Positions 19,617 to 27,147 of a stretch of DNA of 31,720 bases are shown piece after piece; position 1 is the first letter of the stretch, and every line of letters begins with the position of its first letter. The stretch is taken from IMG/VR virus record IMGVR_UViG_3300005095_000164, positions 1-31,720 of that record, one strand, 5' to 3'. The position numbers were made by a program, and so were the translations under genes. The stretch comes from a virus. The notes below the pieces were generated by a model. It saw nothing but the letters and a program-made list of their open reading frames with translations. It was not told the origin of the DNA and made no database searches.

Positions 19617-19970
19617 TTATATTTCCGATAAATTTAATTTATAAGCTGCGATTTGATTTGGTAATAGATAAGCTTGCACTTCTTCTATTCTATATTTTTT
19701 TTCCTGAAAAAGAAGAAGAGTTGAATCTTTATTTAAGATATTTAAGCTCACATCGCCTTTAATATACCCTGTAAATACCCCCATTTTATCGCAATTTTCT
19801 TCACGACTTTTACTAATTACAGAAGAAACAGCTAAAGTTACAGGGATTTGTCCCTCTACCTTTTCTTCTTTTAGGGTTTCTGCATTATAACTTGAGCTAT
19901 AAGATAAAATTATAGCTGGCACACCAAATCTATCAATCAAATTATTAATATTTTTTAATATAATATCCAT
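19617..19970 (-). CDS. Probable head-tail stopper / connector protein
   Basis: A 117-residue beta-rich protein with AAAGGTAACAAAATG at the start. The order helix, beta barrel, then a strand-rich C-terminus (FTGYIKGDVSLNILNKDSTL, then YRIEEVQAYLLPN) fits small siphovirus stopper proteins (SPP1 gp16-type), which close the head after packaging. It lies between an adaptor-like gene and the HK97 gp10-like gene, the normal place. No unique motif was recognised, so size and position carry most of the weight. Confidence 0.55.
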   Translation of the reverse strand: MDIILKNINNLIDRFGVPAIILSYSSSYNAETLKEEKVEGQIPVTLAVSSVISKSREENCDKMGVFTGYIKGDVSLNILNKDSTLLLFQEKKYRIEEVQAYLLPNQIAAYKLNLSEI

Positions 19971-19974
19971 TTTG

Positions 19975-20361
19975 TTACCTTTCTACACAGCCATATATAG
20001 TATTATTTGAGCTTGTTGCGAAATCAATTAAACTACTAATATAAATTGGATAGCTTGAATCTTTTTGAGAATCATTATCAACATCAAATTCCACCTGAAT
20101 ATCTCCCAATTTCTGGCTTTTTATTTTTTCTTTTTGATTAAGAGCTTCAACATCTAATGTTTGGTAGTAGTAACAAAAGCGAGCTACCAGCTTTAAATAT
20201 AAGCCAAACTCAACACTTTCTTCATTAATATCAATTAAATTTAATTCGAATTTTGCATTTTGATAAAGATTATCGATTTCGCTATCACTCAAGTTGTCCC
20301 AACTGTAACTTTTTGTAACAATGTCTGAGTTTAGTTCATTTTTTAGTTCTTCCAGAGTCAT
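19975..20361 (-). CDS. Probable head-tail adaptor
   Basis: A 128-residue protein. I use the ATG at 20361 (MTLEELKNELNSDIV...), which has GGGGACTAAA before it, and not the one at 20409 inside the preceding gene. The N-terminal helices with YYQTLDVEALNQKEKIKSQK and a C-terminus near SSLIDFATSSNN fit the helical bundle of gp6/gp15-type adaptors that bind the portal. Its start is two bases from the stop of the upstream gene, so translation is coupled. Assigned by size, helical content and place in the connector cluster. Confidence 0.5.
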   Translation of the reverse strand: MTLEELKNELNSDIVTKSYSWDNLSDSEIDNLYQNAKFELNLIDINEESVEFGLYLKLVARFCYYYQTLDVEALNQKEKIKSQKLGDIQVEFDVDNDSQKDSSYPIYISSLIDFATSSNNTIYGCVER

Positions 20362-20362
20362 T

Positions 20363-20710
20363 TTAGTCCCCTTTTTTAAGTTTATTAAGATATAAAAGAG
20401 CCGAGCCAAGATAGTTGAATGTTTTATCTTTTACTATATATTTACCATTTTTAATCTCAAGTTTAACTTCTTCTTTTTCTTTATCTTGAGTTTTTGTGTT
20501 TTTACTATTAATATTTGCAAGTAAATTAAGCTCTTCTATCTTGTAATCTTCAATTTCTTTTTTTAAAACTACTCCCATTTTATCTAACTTTTGAGCTATT
20601 TCTAATTTTTCCAATAGTTCTAACAGCTCATCTTTCTTTAAGCTACTTAAATTTTCTTGATGATAATTGAAATCTTCTTCAATTTTTTTGATTATATCTT
20701 TTTTAGTCAT
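20363..20710 (-). CDS. Lysine/glutamate-rich helical protein of unknown function
   Basis: A 115-residue protein with AAAGGAAATCTAA before the ATG and its own extended -10 promoter. Residues 1-70 look like a coiled coil (TKKDIIKKIEEDFNYHQENL, then LLELLEKLEIAQKLDKMG). The end is a short mixed domain (GKYIVKDKTFNYLGSALLYL) that resembles small phage structural proteins with a flanking coiled coil. It is the first of four closely packed connector genes and may be a head decoration or connector accessory. No family is recognised. Confidence 0.5.
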   Translation of the reverse strand: MTKKDIIKKIEEDFNYHQENLSSLKKDELLELLEKLEIAQKLDKMGVVLKKEIEDYKIEELNLLANINSKNTKTQDKEKEEVKLEIKNGKYIVKDKTFNYLGSALLYLNKLKKGD

Positions 20711-20731
20711 TTAGATTTCCTTTTTATTGTT

Positions 20732-20742
20732 ATTATACCATA
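20732..20742 (-). promoter_or_regulatory. Promoter of the connector operon
   Basis: TATGGTATAAT on the minus strand (TATAAT at 20737-20732), 22 bases before the ATG at 20710. Confidence 0.65.
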
Positions 20743-20833
20743 AAAAAGGAAAAAGAGGAAGAATTTTAAGAAGTTGAGAGATAGAAGAGAGAGAGGGAGA
20801 GAGAAAAAGCCCCCTCTTCTCTTTCTTTTAGGC
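20743..20833. repeat. Dispersed inverted-repeat element E9 (diverged, purine-rich)
   Basis: Between the terL stop and the connector promoter. The left end AAAAAGGAAAAAGAGGAAG and the right end CTTCTCTTTCTTTTAGG pair imperfectly. The centre holds repeated GAGAGA. On the minus strand it comes directly after terL. Confidence 0.45.
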
Positions 20834-20846
20834 AAAAAACAAACTA

Positions 20847-22181
20847 TTACTTTTTGTTATAGGTAGCTTTAAACATTTCAAGTTTTTTTCCAAAAATACC
20901 ATAAACCAAATAGCCAAATGCGTCCAAAATATGGTCAAAACCTTGCGTTTTATCTGGCTGCCCATTTTTTAAAACCTGTTGTTCCAGACTACTTATTAGT
21001 GATTCGTTTTTATCAGGATAAGTAATAGTTATATTGTTTTTTTCAAAATTATTATTTACCACCAATACTCTATCCTTAATTAAAGGATTAGTTTTTTTAG
21101 CTTTTACTATAAAGCCAGCCTCCTTTAGTAGCTTTATGTCTGTTTTTGAAGCGCCTGTTGTTGTGCGCTGATTGCCAGCTGAGTCGGGATAAATAATAAT
21201 TTCTTCTAAATAACTATAATTTTCTTTTATATATTGAATGGCGGCTGGAGTATCTAATAAATCGTTTTTAGATTCAATTATAAAAAGATGATTATTTACA
21301 AGAACACCCACTACTATTGCCATTTTTTCTATGTTAAAATCCATTCCAATAACAACATTTTTTGGGCTTATTAAACTTAAAATGTCTATATTTTTAACAT
21401 ATTTTTCTCTTTTAAATTTGTAATAAACTGGCTTGTTGTTTAAATTTACAAACTCGCCATTAAGGTAAGCTTTTAATTGTTCTTTTGGATAGTTTTCTAT
21501 TAGGTTTTGTATATAAGTTTTTGGTAAAAATTTATTATCAATGGTTTTAGCTTTTATCAAAATTTTTTGGGGACTTTCTTTCTCCTTTACAAATTTTTTA
21601 TAAACAAACCTAAAACCCTCGGGAGTTGTTGTGATTCCAACTGTATTTAATCCATTATTAAAACTTTTTGGCTTCTTGGCACGATTTCTTCCTATAATTT
21701 TTTCAAAAACATCTTGAGCTTTAGTAGCTGAAAGAGTGTCAAGCTCATCAATGATACAATCGTGTGTCTCAAACCCGACGATTCTTTCAGGATTTGACAT
21801 ACTCCTCATAATTATTTCTATCTTTCCATTATAAAGAGAAAAAATATAGTCCGATTTGTTTAACTTATACTCAATTTTATTTTGACTAAAAAAAGCCTCG
21901 AACTTATCTTTAATTAAAATCTGTTTAATTAAATCATAAGTCGGCTCGTATAGAGCTATCACATATTTCTGCATTTTGCCACTTTTTATACATTTTTTGG
22001 CTTGTTTAATGAAATTAATGGTGCGATACATTAAAGCTTCGGTTTTGCCAGAACCATAGCCACCTACTAAAGCTACCAATTGTTTATCAACAGTTTCAAT
22101 CGCAAATTTTTTTTGGTGAGGCAACAGCGCAATGTATTTTTTCTTTTTTTCTTTGTCTATTTTTTTTACAAATAGTGCCAT
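20847..22181 (-). CDS. terL: Terminase large subunit (TerL)
   Basis: A 444-residue packaging motor with a two-part design. ATPase part: Walker A GGYGSGKT (residues 40-47) and Walker B with catalytic Glu in DCIIDELD (141-148), followed by the coupling region TTTPEGF (185-191). Nuclease part: Asp281 in VIGMDFNIEK, Asp333 in IIYPDSAGNQ and Asp420 in GFDHILDAFGY, the RNase H-like triad. It cuts concatemeric DNA and pumps it through the portal. Length is normal for the SPP1/T4-like group. It is preceded by two carbohydrate-binding-like genes rather than by TerS, and a TerS candidate is on the other strand at 15238. Confidence 0.93.
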   Translation of the reverse strand: MALFVKKIDKEKKKKYIALLPHQKKFAIETVDKQLVALVGGYGSGKTEALMYRTINFIKQAKKCIKSGKMQKYVIALYEPTYDLIKQILIKDKFEAFFSQNKIEYKLNKSDYIFSLYNGKIEIIMRSMSNPERIVGFETHDCIIDELDTLSATKAQDVFEKIIGRNRAKKPKSFNNGLNTVGITTTPEGFRFVYKKFVKEKESPQKILIKAKTIDNKFLPKTYIQNLIENYPKEQLKAYLNGEFVNLNNKPVYYKFKREKYVKNIDILSLISPKNVVIGMDFNIEKMAIVVGVLVNNHLFIIESKNDLLDTPAAIQYIKENYSYLEEIIIYPDSAGNQRTTTGASKTDIKLLKEAGFIVKAKKTNPLIKDRVLVVNNNFEKNNITITYPDKNESLISSLEQQVLKNGQPDKTQGFDHILDAFGYLVYGIFGKKLEMFKATYNKK

Positions 22182-22194
22182 TTTATCGTCCTTT

Positions 22195-22773
22195 TTATGT
22201 TATGTCGTATATAATGAACTCTGAATCACCTGAATAGAGATTACTGTCTCCCGACCATTCTCCAAGTCTATATTTGATGGCGGATTCGTTTGAACTTCCG
22301 CTGCCGCCCCTAACAAATATTTTTGTGGAGTCGTCTGTATTATTTACGCCTGGAGTAACCAATATTAATGGGTTTACAAAATCTGAGCCATCAGCCTTAG
22401 TTATAGTTATTTTTCTATTTGAATCACTATCTATATCTATATTAATATTATCACTTTTAGCTACAACATTCCAGTTTTGTAGCTTACCAAAAGCGAAAAT
22501 ACTCAGGTTTTGCGGGACTATTGTAGTGCTACGCTTAATCCAATAATTTTCGTTGTCAATAGGGATTATTCCCCTATTATAATTGCGTTTTGACATATAA
22601 ATACTTCCATTGTATGTAACTATGTCATCTTTATTATAAAGTTGGTATGGTAGCCAGCTTGTTCCTGTATAGTTAAGGGATTTTTCAATATCTCTCTCAA
22701 AGTTATCTGTTATATTGTCATATAGACTATCTGCGTTGTTGCAAATTGAAAGTTCACATTGTTTTGTAGTCAT
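22195..22773 (-). CDS. Virion protein with a chitin-binding-like (CBM5/12-type) module, copy 1
   Basis: A 192-residue protein with AAAGGAGAAAAAA before the ATG. Residues about 38-75 hold the pattern W-L-P-Y-Q-x-Y-N-K-D-D-I-V-T-Y-N-G-S-I-Y followed by MSKRNYNRG, then W at the end. This is the aromatic pattern of carbohydrate-binding modules of the CBM5/12 class found in phage fibres and decoration proteins. The C-terminal half is beta-rich with a Gly-Ser turn (VRGGSGSSNE). It is one of three diverged paralogues (with 22791 and 26374) that share this module but have different ends. Probable roles are attachment to surface sugars or capsid/tail decoration. Confidence 0.65.
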   Translation of the reverse strand: MTTKQCELSICNNADSLYDNITDNFERDIEKSLNYTGTSWLPYQLYNKDDIVTYNGSIYMSKRNYNRGIIPIDNENYWIKRSTTIVPQNLSIFAFGKLQNWNVVAKSDNINIDIDSDSNRKITITKADGSDFVNPLILVTPGVNNTDDSTKIFVRGGSGSSNESAIKYRLGEWSGDSNLYSGDSEFIIYDIT

Positions 22774-22790
22774 TTTTTTCTCCTTTTTTT

Positions 22791-23387
22791 TTAATTAAAT
22801 ACGGTAATATGGAGGTATTTGTAATCGTAATAGTCATATTTTCTACTTTCTATTGTAAAATAAGTAGAAGTTTTTTCGATGATATAGCTACTATACATAT
22901 CTGAATCGTATTTGCCCTGAGATACTAAAACAGTATAGTTAGTATCTGTAATTCCTGCGCCAGAATCCAGATAAAATTTTACCTGCATATTATCGTCATT
23001 TTTTGTGTATTCGTAACTACTTATGTTTATATTAGCTTTAAGCTCGTTTGTATCTTTGTATCTAAAAAAGACAGCCGTGGCAACTGGAACAGCGCTTCCT
23101 TTAGTAATATTAGTTGCAGGAGCCAACTTCCAATCACTACTATCTAAACTACTGGTGTTGTCATCCTTTTGACTTATGTAAATACCTCCATTATATGCAA
23201 CTATATCGCCTTCGGCATATGTTATATCTGGATTATGTTGAGAACAAAGTTGGCGTGTTTGTTCCTTTCTTACTTTATCAATATTATCTACATTTAATTC
23301 ATTTGGAATCGTTAAAGGTCCAAATAAAATGTTATTAAATGAAGTGGCAAGAGATTTTGTAAAAGATAAAAGCTCTTCTAAAGTCAT
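22791..23387 (-). CDS. Virion protein with a chitin-binding-like module, copy 2
   Basis: A 198-residue protein. I choose the ATG at 23387, with AAAGGAATACACA before it, over the one at 23438, which lies upstream of the promoter. The module is at residues about 60-90 (YAEGDIVAYNGGIYISQKDD, then a Ser/Asp turn and a W). The C-terminus is beta-rich and tyrosine-rich (RKYDYYDYKYLHITVF). It has its own promoter, TTGCAA-17-TATAAT, so it can be expressed apart from the capsid genes upstream. Likely a decoration or adhesion protein; the ligand is unknown. Confidence 0.65.
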   Translation of the reverse strand: MTLEELLSFTKSLATSFNNILFGPLTIPNELNVDNIDKVRKEQTRQLCSQHNPDITYAEGDIVAYNGGIYISQKDDNTSSLDSSDWKLAPATNITKGSAVPVATAVFFRYKDTNELKANINISSYEYTKNDDNMQVKFYLDSGAGITDTNYTVLVSQGKYDSDMYSSYIIEKTSTYFTIESRKYDYYDYKYLHITVFN

Positions 23388-23409
23388 TGTGTATTCCTTT
23401 TTTGAATAC

Positions 23410-23438
23410 ATTATATCAAAATTAAGAAGAGATTGCAA
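23410..23438 (-). promoter_or_regulatory. Promoter of the carbohydrate-binding-like / terL genes
   Basis: Minus strand TTGCAA (23438-23433), 17-bp spacer, TATAAT (23415-23410). Same arrangement as 27005-27033 and 31573-31601. Confidence 0.7.
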
Positions 23439-23466
23439 AATTTGAAGAGGTTTGAGTTTTTTTTTA

Positions 23467-23543
23467 TTCCTGAAAGAAAAAGAGGAGAGCTATTTTTAAT
23501 TAGACAAGCCAGCTTACAAGCCAGCCCATCGTTTTTTAGGAGA
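23467..23543. repeat. Dispersed inverted-repeat element E10
   Basis: Directly after the capsid gene on the minus strand. One end is TTCCTGAAAGAAAAAGAGG, the other finishes TTTTTTAGGAGAGA. The centre also has AGCTGGCTTGT twice on the minus strand. Confidence 0.5.
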
Positions 23544-23548
23544 GAATA

Positions 23549-24574
23549 TTAAAGAGCGTATTCTACATTTCCAAAAAATACAGGAGTGTTACTTTCTGTA
23601 TCAACTATTTCCCAATTATCTGCCACAACAACATCTGTTAAGCCTGGCACTTCACTTGCAACATTAGCTGTTTTAAAAGAGAAAGTAGAAGTTGGAGCTA
23701 TAATATTTCCGAATCTTACAATTCCAGTTGTTGCACCGAACCCATCAACAGCGTTTTTCTCCCTATCAATTTCAAATGATTTACCATCTGCACCCAGAAT
23801 TTTCTCAGTATTAATTGGAGTATACTCGTAGCCACTCGCTTTAATAAATACAATTTTATGGTAAACTTTGTTGTTATCGCTATCTACTGTAATAAGAACG
23901 CTCTCTTTTTCTGTTGGAACTTTTACAATTTTGATACCCTCGAAATCTATATAACTGTAGTCCTTGTTGAAAGGGTCAGTTTTTACTAAAAGATTGCCAC
24001 CTTTTTGGTATTTATCTACTATATCTGCGCTCATCTCCGAAAAAACTTTTGCAGTTACAAGAACAGTTGTTCCTGCGCCAAAGCCTCTTTCAATCAACAT
24101 TTTAGTTAATTGAGGTAAAGTTGGAGCCGCAGTCATATCGCTGATAATGTTAAATGAAGCTGATTTTGCCTTTTCAAAGATACCTACGGCTTGGTATAAT
24201 AGAACTGAGAAGCTTCCAGAATCTACAATTCTAAGTGCATTTGCACCAATGTAATTTGCAAAATTAGCCATTTTACCGCCGATTTGAAAATTTTCAAGAG
24301 CTGTAAGCTTGAATGCGTCTGCATACGCTCCTACATAAGCTTCCACTCTTTTTTGATTTGCAGTTTGCGCTGTAAGAGGAGCTTTAGTTTTACCTAACGG
24401 ATTAACGCTTGTGTTAAACCCGATAGTGTCCCTTAAAACTGGACCTAAACTTAAAGATTTGCCAACATAATCTGAACTTCTGTTCACCACGGCTCCCAAT
24501 CTTTTAAGAATTGGTTTATTTGCAACTTTGTTTACTGCAACAATACCTGCATTTTGTAGTTTTTGTGTAATCAT
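23549..24574 (-). CDS. Probable major capsid protein
   Basis: A 341-residue protein with AAAAGGATATACA before the ATG. Size, a scaffold-like gene just upstream and a terminase cluster downstream make this the capsid candidate. The sequence has an N-terminal arm (residues 1-65), an alpha/beta body with a long helix near the middle (LTKMLIERGFGAGTTVLVTA), a strand-rich portion and a C-terminal beta region, compatible with an HK97 fold. It is Ala/Val/Gly-rich and less Lys-rich than its neighbours, as expected for a highly expressed shell protein. The family was not recognised from a specific motif. Confidence 0.7.
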   Translation of the reverse strand: MITQKLQNAGIVAVNKVANKPILKRLGAVVNRSSDYVGKSLSLGPVLRDTIGFNTSVNPLGKTKAPLTAQTANQKRVEAYVGAYADAFKLTALENFQIGGKMANFANYIGANALRIVDSGSFSVLLYQAVGIFEKAKSASFNIISDMTAAPTLPQLTKMLIERGFGAGTTVLVTAKVFSEMSADIVDKYQKGGNLLVKTDPFNKDYSYIDFEGIKIVKVPTEKESVLITVDSDNNKVYHKIVFIKASGYEYTPINTEKILGADGKSFEIDREKNAVDGFGATTGIVRFGNIIAPTSTFSFKTANVASEVPGLTDVVVADNWEIVDTESNTPVFFGNVEYAL

Positions 24575-24596
24575 TGTATATCCTTTTTTTGTTTAT

Positions 24597-24602
24597 ATTA
24601 TA
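24597..24602 (-). promoter_or_regulatory. -10 box before the capsid gene
   Basis: AAGCTATAATA on the minus strand between the scaffold stop and the capsid ATG. The same AAGCTATAAT block precedes the scaffold gene (25151-25156) and the transglycosylase gene (30940-30945). It would add transcripts for the capsid gene. Confidence 0.5.
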
Positions 24603-24604
24603 GC

Positions 24605-25117
24605 TTAAAATTTTTCAAGATTGAAGTCGCCTGTAAAATCGTCTACTTGAGTTTGATTTTGAGCTGACCAATCTATCTCTTCTTGAGTTTTGTTTTCTTG
24701 ATTTTCCTCTTTTGCGAAAAATAAAGATAGCTCCTCATCTTTTTGAATTTCAGCCAAGGCTTTTTCTGGCTCTACACCGTTTTTCAGATTTTCGATTACT
24801 TTTTCTTTTACTATATTTTTAGAGATTGTGTTAATAAAGTTGTGATTAGCTAATACAGTTTCAGCTTGCATTTCCAAACTTTTTTGTGTAAATTCTTCCT
24901 CTTTTTGAGCTAAAAGATTTTCTTTTTCATTTAAAGCTTCTTGAGTTTCATTTAGTTTAGTTGAAAGTGTATCTCTTTCTTGAGTTAATTGAGTGTTTTG
25001 TTCTGTTAATAGTCTTGCAGAAGTTTCTAAATCACTTATTAAAGGATTTAATTTTTGACCATCTTCCATATTAATAATGTGGTTTTTTAAACTTGCAATT
25101 ACTTGTAGTAAGTCCAT
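24605..25117 (-). CDS. Probable capsid scaffolding protein
   Basis: A 170-residue protein. The ATG at 25117 has AAGGAACTAAAA before it and is chosen over the one at 25204, which lies upstream of the promoter. It is almost entirely helical and acidic, with a long coiled coil (LTEQNTQLTQERDTLSTKLN, then ETQEALNEKENLLAQKEEEF) and an acidic C-terminus ending DFTGDFNLEKF. This is the typical make-up of phage scaffold proteins, which act as an internal core for shell assembly and then leave. It lies immediately upstream of the capsid gene. R2 is directly upstream of it. Confidence 0.75.
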   Translation of the reverse strand: MDLLQVIASLKNHIINMEDGQKLNPLISDLETSARLLTEQNTQLTQERDTLSTKLNETQEALNEKENLLAQKEEEFTQKSLEMQAETVLANHNFINTISKNIVKEKVIENLKNGVEPEKALAEIQKDEELSLFFAKEENQENKTQEEIDWSAQNQTQVDDFTGDFNLEKF

Positions 25118-25150
25118 TTTTAGTTCCTTTTTTTTTAATTTAATATTAGT

Positions 25151-25156
25151 ATTATA
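25151..25156 (-). promoter_or_regulatory. Promoter of the scaffold/capsid operon
   Basis: AAGCTATAATAC on the minus strand, 34 bases before the ATG at 25117 and about 45 bp from the first TGGCA site of R2. Confidence 0.55.
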
Positions 25157-25198
25157 GCTTAAAAAGTAGTCAAAGTCAATTAAATTTAAGTGTTTTAC

Positions 25199-25309
25199 TG
25201 GCATTTATGCCGCATAATGCCAGTAAATGCCAAGAGAAAATTCTATGTGGCAGGCGCGCAAAGCCCCTGCACAAGGGCGTTTGCGAGGATTTTATGCCAG
25301 ATGCCACAT
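25199..25309. promoter_or_regulatory. Control region R2, left arm
   Basis: TGGCA at 25199, then TGCCA-type sites at 25208, 25218 and 25228 (exact 10-bp steps), TGTGGCA at 25246, the GC hairpin GCAAAGCCC/GGGCGTTTGC (25258-25284), TGCCA at 25295 and TGCCACAT at 25302. It lacks the second hairpin and outer cluster seen in R1 and R3. Confidence 0.75.
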
Positions 25310-25381
25310 AAATTAGAGGAAAACTGTTTATAAAATTTTTAAGTAGATAGTTAGCTATCAAGTAGCTCGGAGTTTATTTTT

Positions 25382-25467
25382 TTCCTTAAAGAAAGGAAGA
25401 GGATTGATTTCTCCTGCAAGATTGTATCTTTTATTAAAAGCCCCACCTTTTCCCTTTTTTTTAGGAA
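25382..25467. repeat. Dispersed inverted-repeat element E11 inside R2
   Basis: The end TTCCTTAAAGAAAGGAAGAG pairs with the partner end finishing CCTTTTCCC...TTAGGAA. Same place as E4 in R1 and E13 in R3. Confidence 0.65.
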
Positions 25468-25519
25468 CAGCGAAGCGAAGCGTAGCTATTTTATACAATA
25501 TATTACACACTTGTTACAC
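25468..25519. promoter_or_regulatory. R2 core: GCGAAG repeats and two TTACAC sites
   Basis: GCGAAGCGAAGCGTAGC, then TTACAC at 25503-25508 and 25514-25519, 11 bp apart as in R1 and R3. Confidence 0.65.
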
Positions 25520-25552
25520 TATTTTTTTATTTTTAAAAATTATATAAAAGAA

Positions 25553-25663
25553 GTGGCATATGTGGCACAAACACGCGCAAAGCCCCAGTAGATGGTCGTT
25601 TGCAGGCTATGCCACATAGAAAAATCTACTGGCATCTCTTGGCAAAATGTGGCAGAACTGCCA
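25553..25663. promoter_or_regulatory. Control region R2, right arm
   Basis: GTGGCA at 25553, TGTGGCA at 25561, a hairpin with GCAAAGCCCC and a changed partner GGTCGTTTGC (25577-25603), TGCCACAT at 25610, TGGCA at 25630, 25640 and 25650, and TGCCA at 25659. It is kept although no operon starts on this side. Confidence 0.75.
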
Positions 25664-25690
25664 AGAGAAACATAAAAAAATGACGACTAA

Positions 25691-25708
25691 TGTGTAATAC
25701 ACTACACA
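25691..25708. promoter_or_regulatory. Dyad TGTGTA-N6-TACACA at R2
   Basis: Same dyad as in R1 and R3, but here only 10 bp from the 3' end of the XhlA-like gene, with no TTGCAA/TATAAT promoter after it. Confidence 0.65.
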
Positions 25709-25717
25709 AACAGAAGG

Positions 25718-26053
25718 TTATTTATGAGTATAAAAGTAATTAGAAACAAAAACAATAACTGCAATAGTAATACTAACTGCAATTTTCCAAAAATTGGCTC
25801 CTATTGTTTCTATCTTTTTTTCAATATTACTAACACGCATATCTAAAGGAAGCGCTTCTTTGTTTTCTTCTTTTAGAACAGAAACATCTTTTTCTAAATG
25901 AGCTATTTTTTCTTTTACAATATGAATTTCGCTATTTTGGTTACGAATAATCTTGTTTAGAGAAGTATAGTCCTCTTTTAATCTTTCAACTATTGTTGCA
26001 GTTCTTTCTGTATTTATAAGAATTTTTTCTATTTTATCATTTTGACTTGACAT
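25718..26053 (-). CDS. XhlA-like coiled-coil membrane protein (lysis)
   Basis: A 111-residue protein. The ATG at 26053, with GGGAGTATTG before it, is preferred over the one at 26095 inside the preceding gene. It has a long coiled coil (NDKIEKILINTERTATIVER, through IAHLEKDVSVLKEENKE) and a C-terminal membrane span (FWKIAVSITIAVIVFVSNYF). This is the layout of XhlA/haemolysin-type proteins, which act with a holin in phage lysis. It follows the holin-like gene. The stop codon faces R2. The call is from topology and context. Confidence 0.6.
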   Translation of the reverse strand: MSSQNDKIEKILINTERTATIVERLKEDYTSLNKIIRNQNSEIHIVKEKIAHLEKDVSVLKEENKEALPLDMRVSNIEKKIETIGANFWKIAVSITIAVIVFVSNYFYTHK

Positions 26054-26079
26054 CAATACTCCCTTTTTTTGAGAGTATT

Positions 26080-26340
26080 TTAGCTTAAAAGCCAAGCCAA
26101 TGCAATAGCTACGCCAACAAACCTTACTGCATAGTAAACTTCTCTATTTTTTAAACCCTCAACAAAATCAACACCAATGATTCTATCCGCATATCTTAAT
26201 GTGATAAAAAGAGCCGCGAAGAAGAAAGAAGCTTTAAAGCCTGCAATTAAAACACCTTGTAACATTGCGTTATCAACAAATAAGCTTCCTGCAAAAATTG
26301 CCAAACTTAAAACTAAAGCTGTGATTGTGTATTTATTCAT
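26080..26340 (-). CDS. Putative holin
   Basis: An 86-residue protein with AAAAGGATTTATA before the ATG. It has hydrophobic spans at about residues 6-22 (ITALVLSLAIFAGSLFV), 28-48 (LQGVLIAGFKASFFFAALFI) and 68-85 (YAVRFVGVAIALAWLL). Three short spans with a basic loop fit a class I-like holin, which forms holes in the inner membrane at a set time. It is next to an XhlA-like gene, in the operon that begins with the transglycosylase gene. Another small membrane protein cannot be excluded. Confidence 0.55.
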   Translation of the reverse strand: MNKYTITALVLSLAIFAGSLFVDNAMLQGVLIAGFKASFFFAALFITLRYADRIIGVDFVEGLKNREVYYAVRFVGVAIALAWLLS

Positions 26341-26373
26341 TATAAATCCTTTTTATTTTTTTTTTATTTGGTA

Positions 26374-26982
26374 TTATAGCGCAAAAAACAACAAATGTAT
26401 CTGGTTTGGATTAATTTTGGTTTCGTTGTTTTTTTGAAAGCCTTGAACGAAATAATTTGATTCTTCTTCTTCACGCCAATACATAATAATCCAGTTGCCA
26501 TCATTAGACTCATCTATATAATAGGCGGTTGGAATCACGATATATCCATTATCATAATTGTTTTTTAATGTAAATTTGTATAAGCCGTCCTGAAGTTTTT
26601 CTACATTATCAATAATATTGCCCGTGTCTTTTATAATTCCATTGTCTTTATCCCAAAGAACTATGTCGGCTCCAATTACCTCGCCTCCACCATCTGTGTT
26701 ACTACTCGCCTGCCAAGCCGCGGCGTTATCTGGCGATTCTGTATTGTTATCAATTTTTGAAAGGTAAATATCCCCGTTATATGTAACTAAATCGCCCTTC
26801 TGGTATATTTCTGTGTCTTTGTATTTTGAGCCTAATTTATCTTTTTTCTCACCTATCACAGTTTTATAAGTTTTTACTCCGTCAATTTCTGAATCATCAG
26901 TGTTAGTAAGAAGGTTTTTTAGCCAAGTAGAAGCGCTTTCTAATTTATTTTTACAAGCTTCAAAGTCAATTATATAAGCCAT
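26374..26982 (-). CDS. Virion protein with a chitin-binding-like module, copy 3
   Basis: A 202-residue protein with AAAGGAATAAGA before the ATG and a TTGCAA-17-TATAAT promoter. The module is at residues about 60-90: IYQKGDLVTYNGDIYLSKID, then NNTESPDNAAAW. The following part (GADIVLWDKDNGIIKDTGN) and the C-terminal strands differ from the two other copies. It lies after the tail tube gene, so it may be a tail decoration or a fibre-like adhesin. The three copies diverged in their ends but kept the module, which suggests selection for sugar binding. Confidence 0.65.
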   Translation of the reverse strand: MAYIIDFEACKNKLESASTWLKNLLTNTDDSEIDGVKTYKTVIGEKKDKLGSKYKDTEIYQKGDLVTYNGDIYLSKIDNNTESPDNAAAWQASSNTDGGGEVIGADIVLWDKDNGIIKDTGNIIDNVEKLQDGLYKFTLKNNYDNGYIVIPTAYYIDESNDGNWIIMYWREEEESNYFVQGFQKNNETKINPNQIHLLFFAL

Positions 26983-27004
26983 TCTTATTCCTTTTTTAGA
27001 AACA

Positions 27005-27033
27005 ATTATATCGAGATTTTATAGGGATTGCAA
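27005..27033 (-). promoter_or_regulatory. Promoter of the 26374 gene
   Basis: Minus strand TTGCAA (27033-27028), 17-bp spacer, TATAAT (27010-27005). Confidence 0.7.
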
Positions 27034-27039
27034 AATTTT

Positions 27040-27136
27040 TTCCTGAAAGAAGAAAAAGTTCAGAATTATAAGAAGAAGAATTTTATATCAAGAAAGCCCA
27101 CCTCTTCCCTTTTTTAAGGAAAAGAGGCGAAGCCTC
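27040..27136. repeat. Dispersed inverted-repeat element E12 with gene-end hairpin
   Basis: On the minus strand, the hairpin GAGGC-TTC-GCCTC (27136-27124) follows the tail tube stop, then the element runs from 27121 to 27040, with ends TTCCTTAAAAAAGGGAAGAG and CTTCTTTCAGGAA. Same hairpin-then-element order as at 1790, 10563 and 4201. Confidence 0.65.
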
Positions 27137-27147
27137 AAAAAGAAGAA

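Noticed and set aside
20300-20330. Target of a TnpB guide because GTTACAAAAAGTTACA resembles the hairpin at 19277-19295
   Set aside because: The match is short, AT-rich and partly palindromic, and lies in a coding frame of the adaptor gene. Chance is a sufficient explanation without RNA data.
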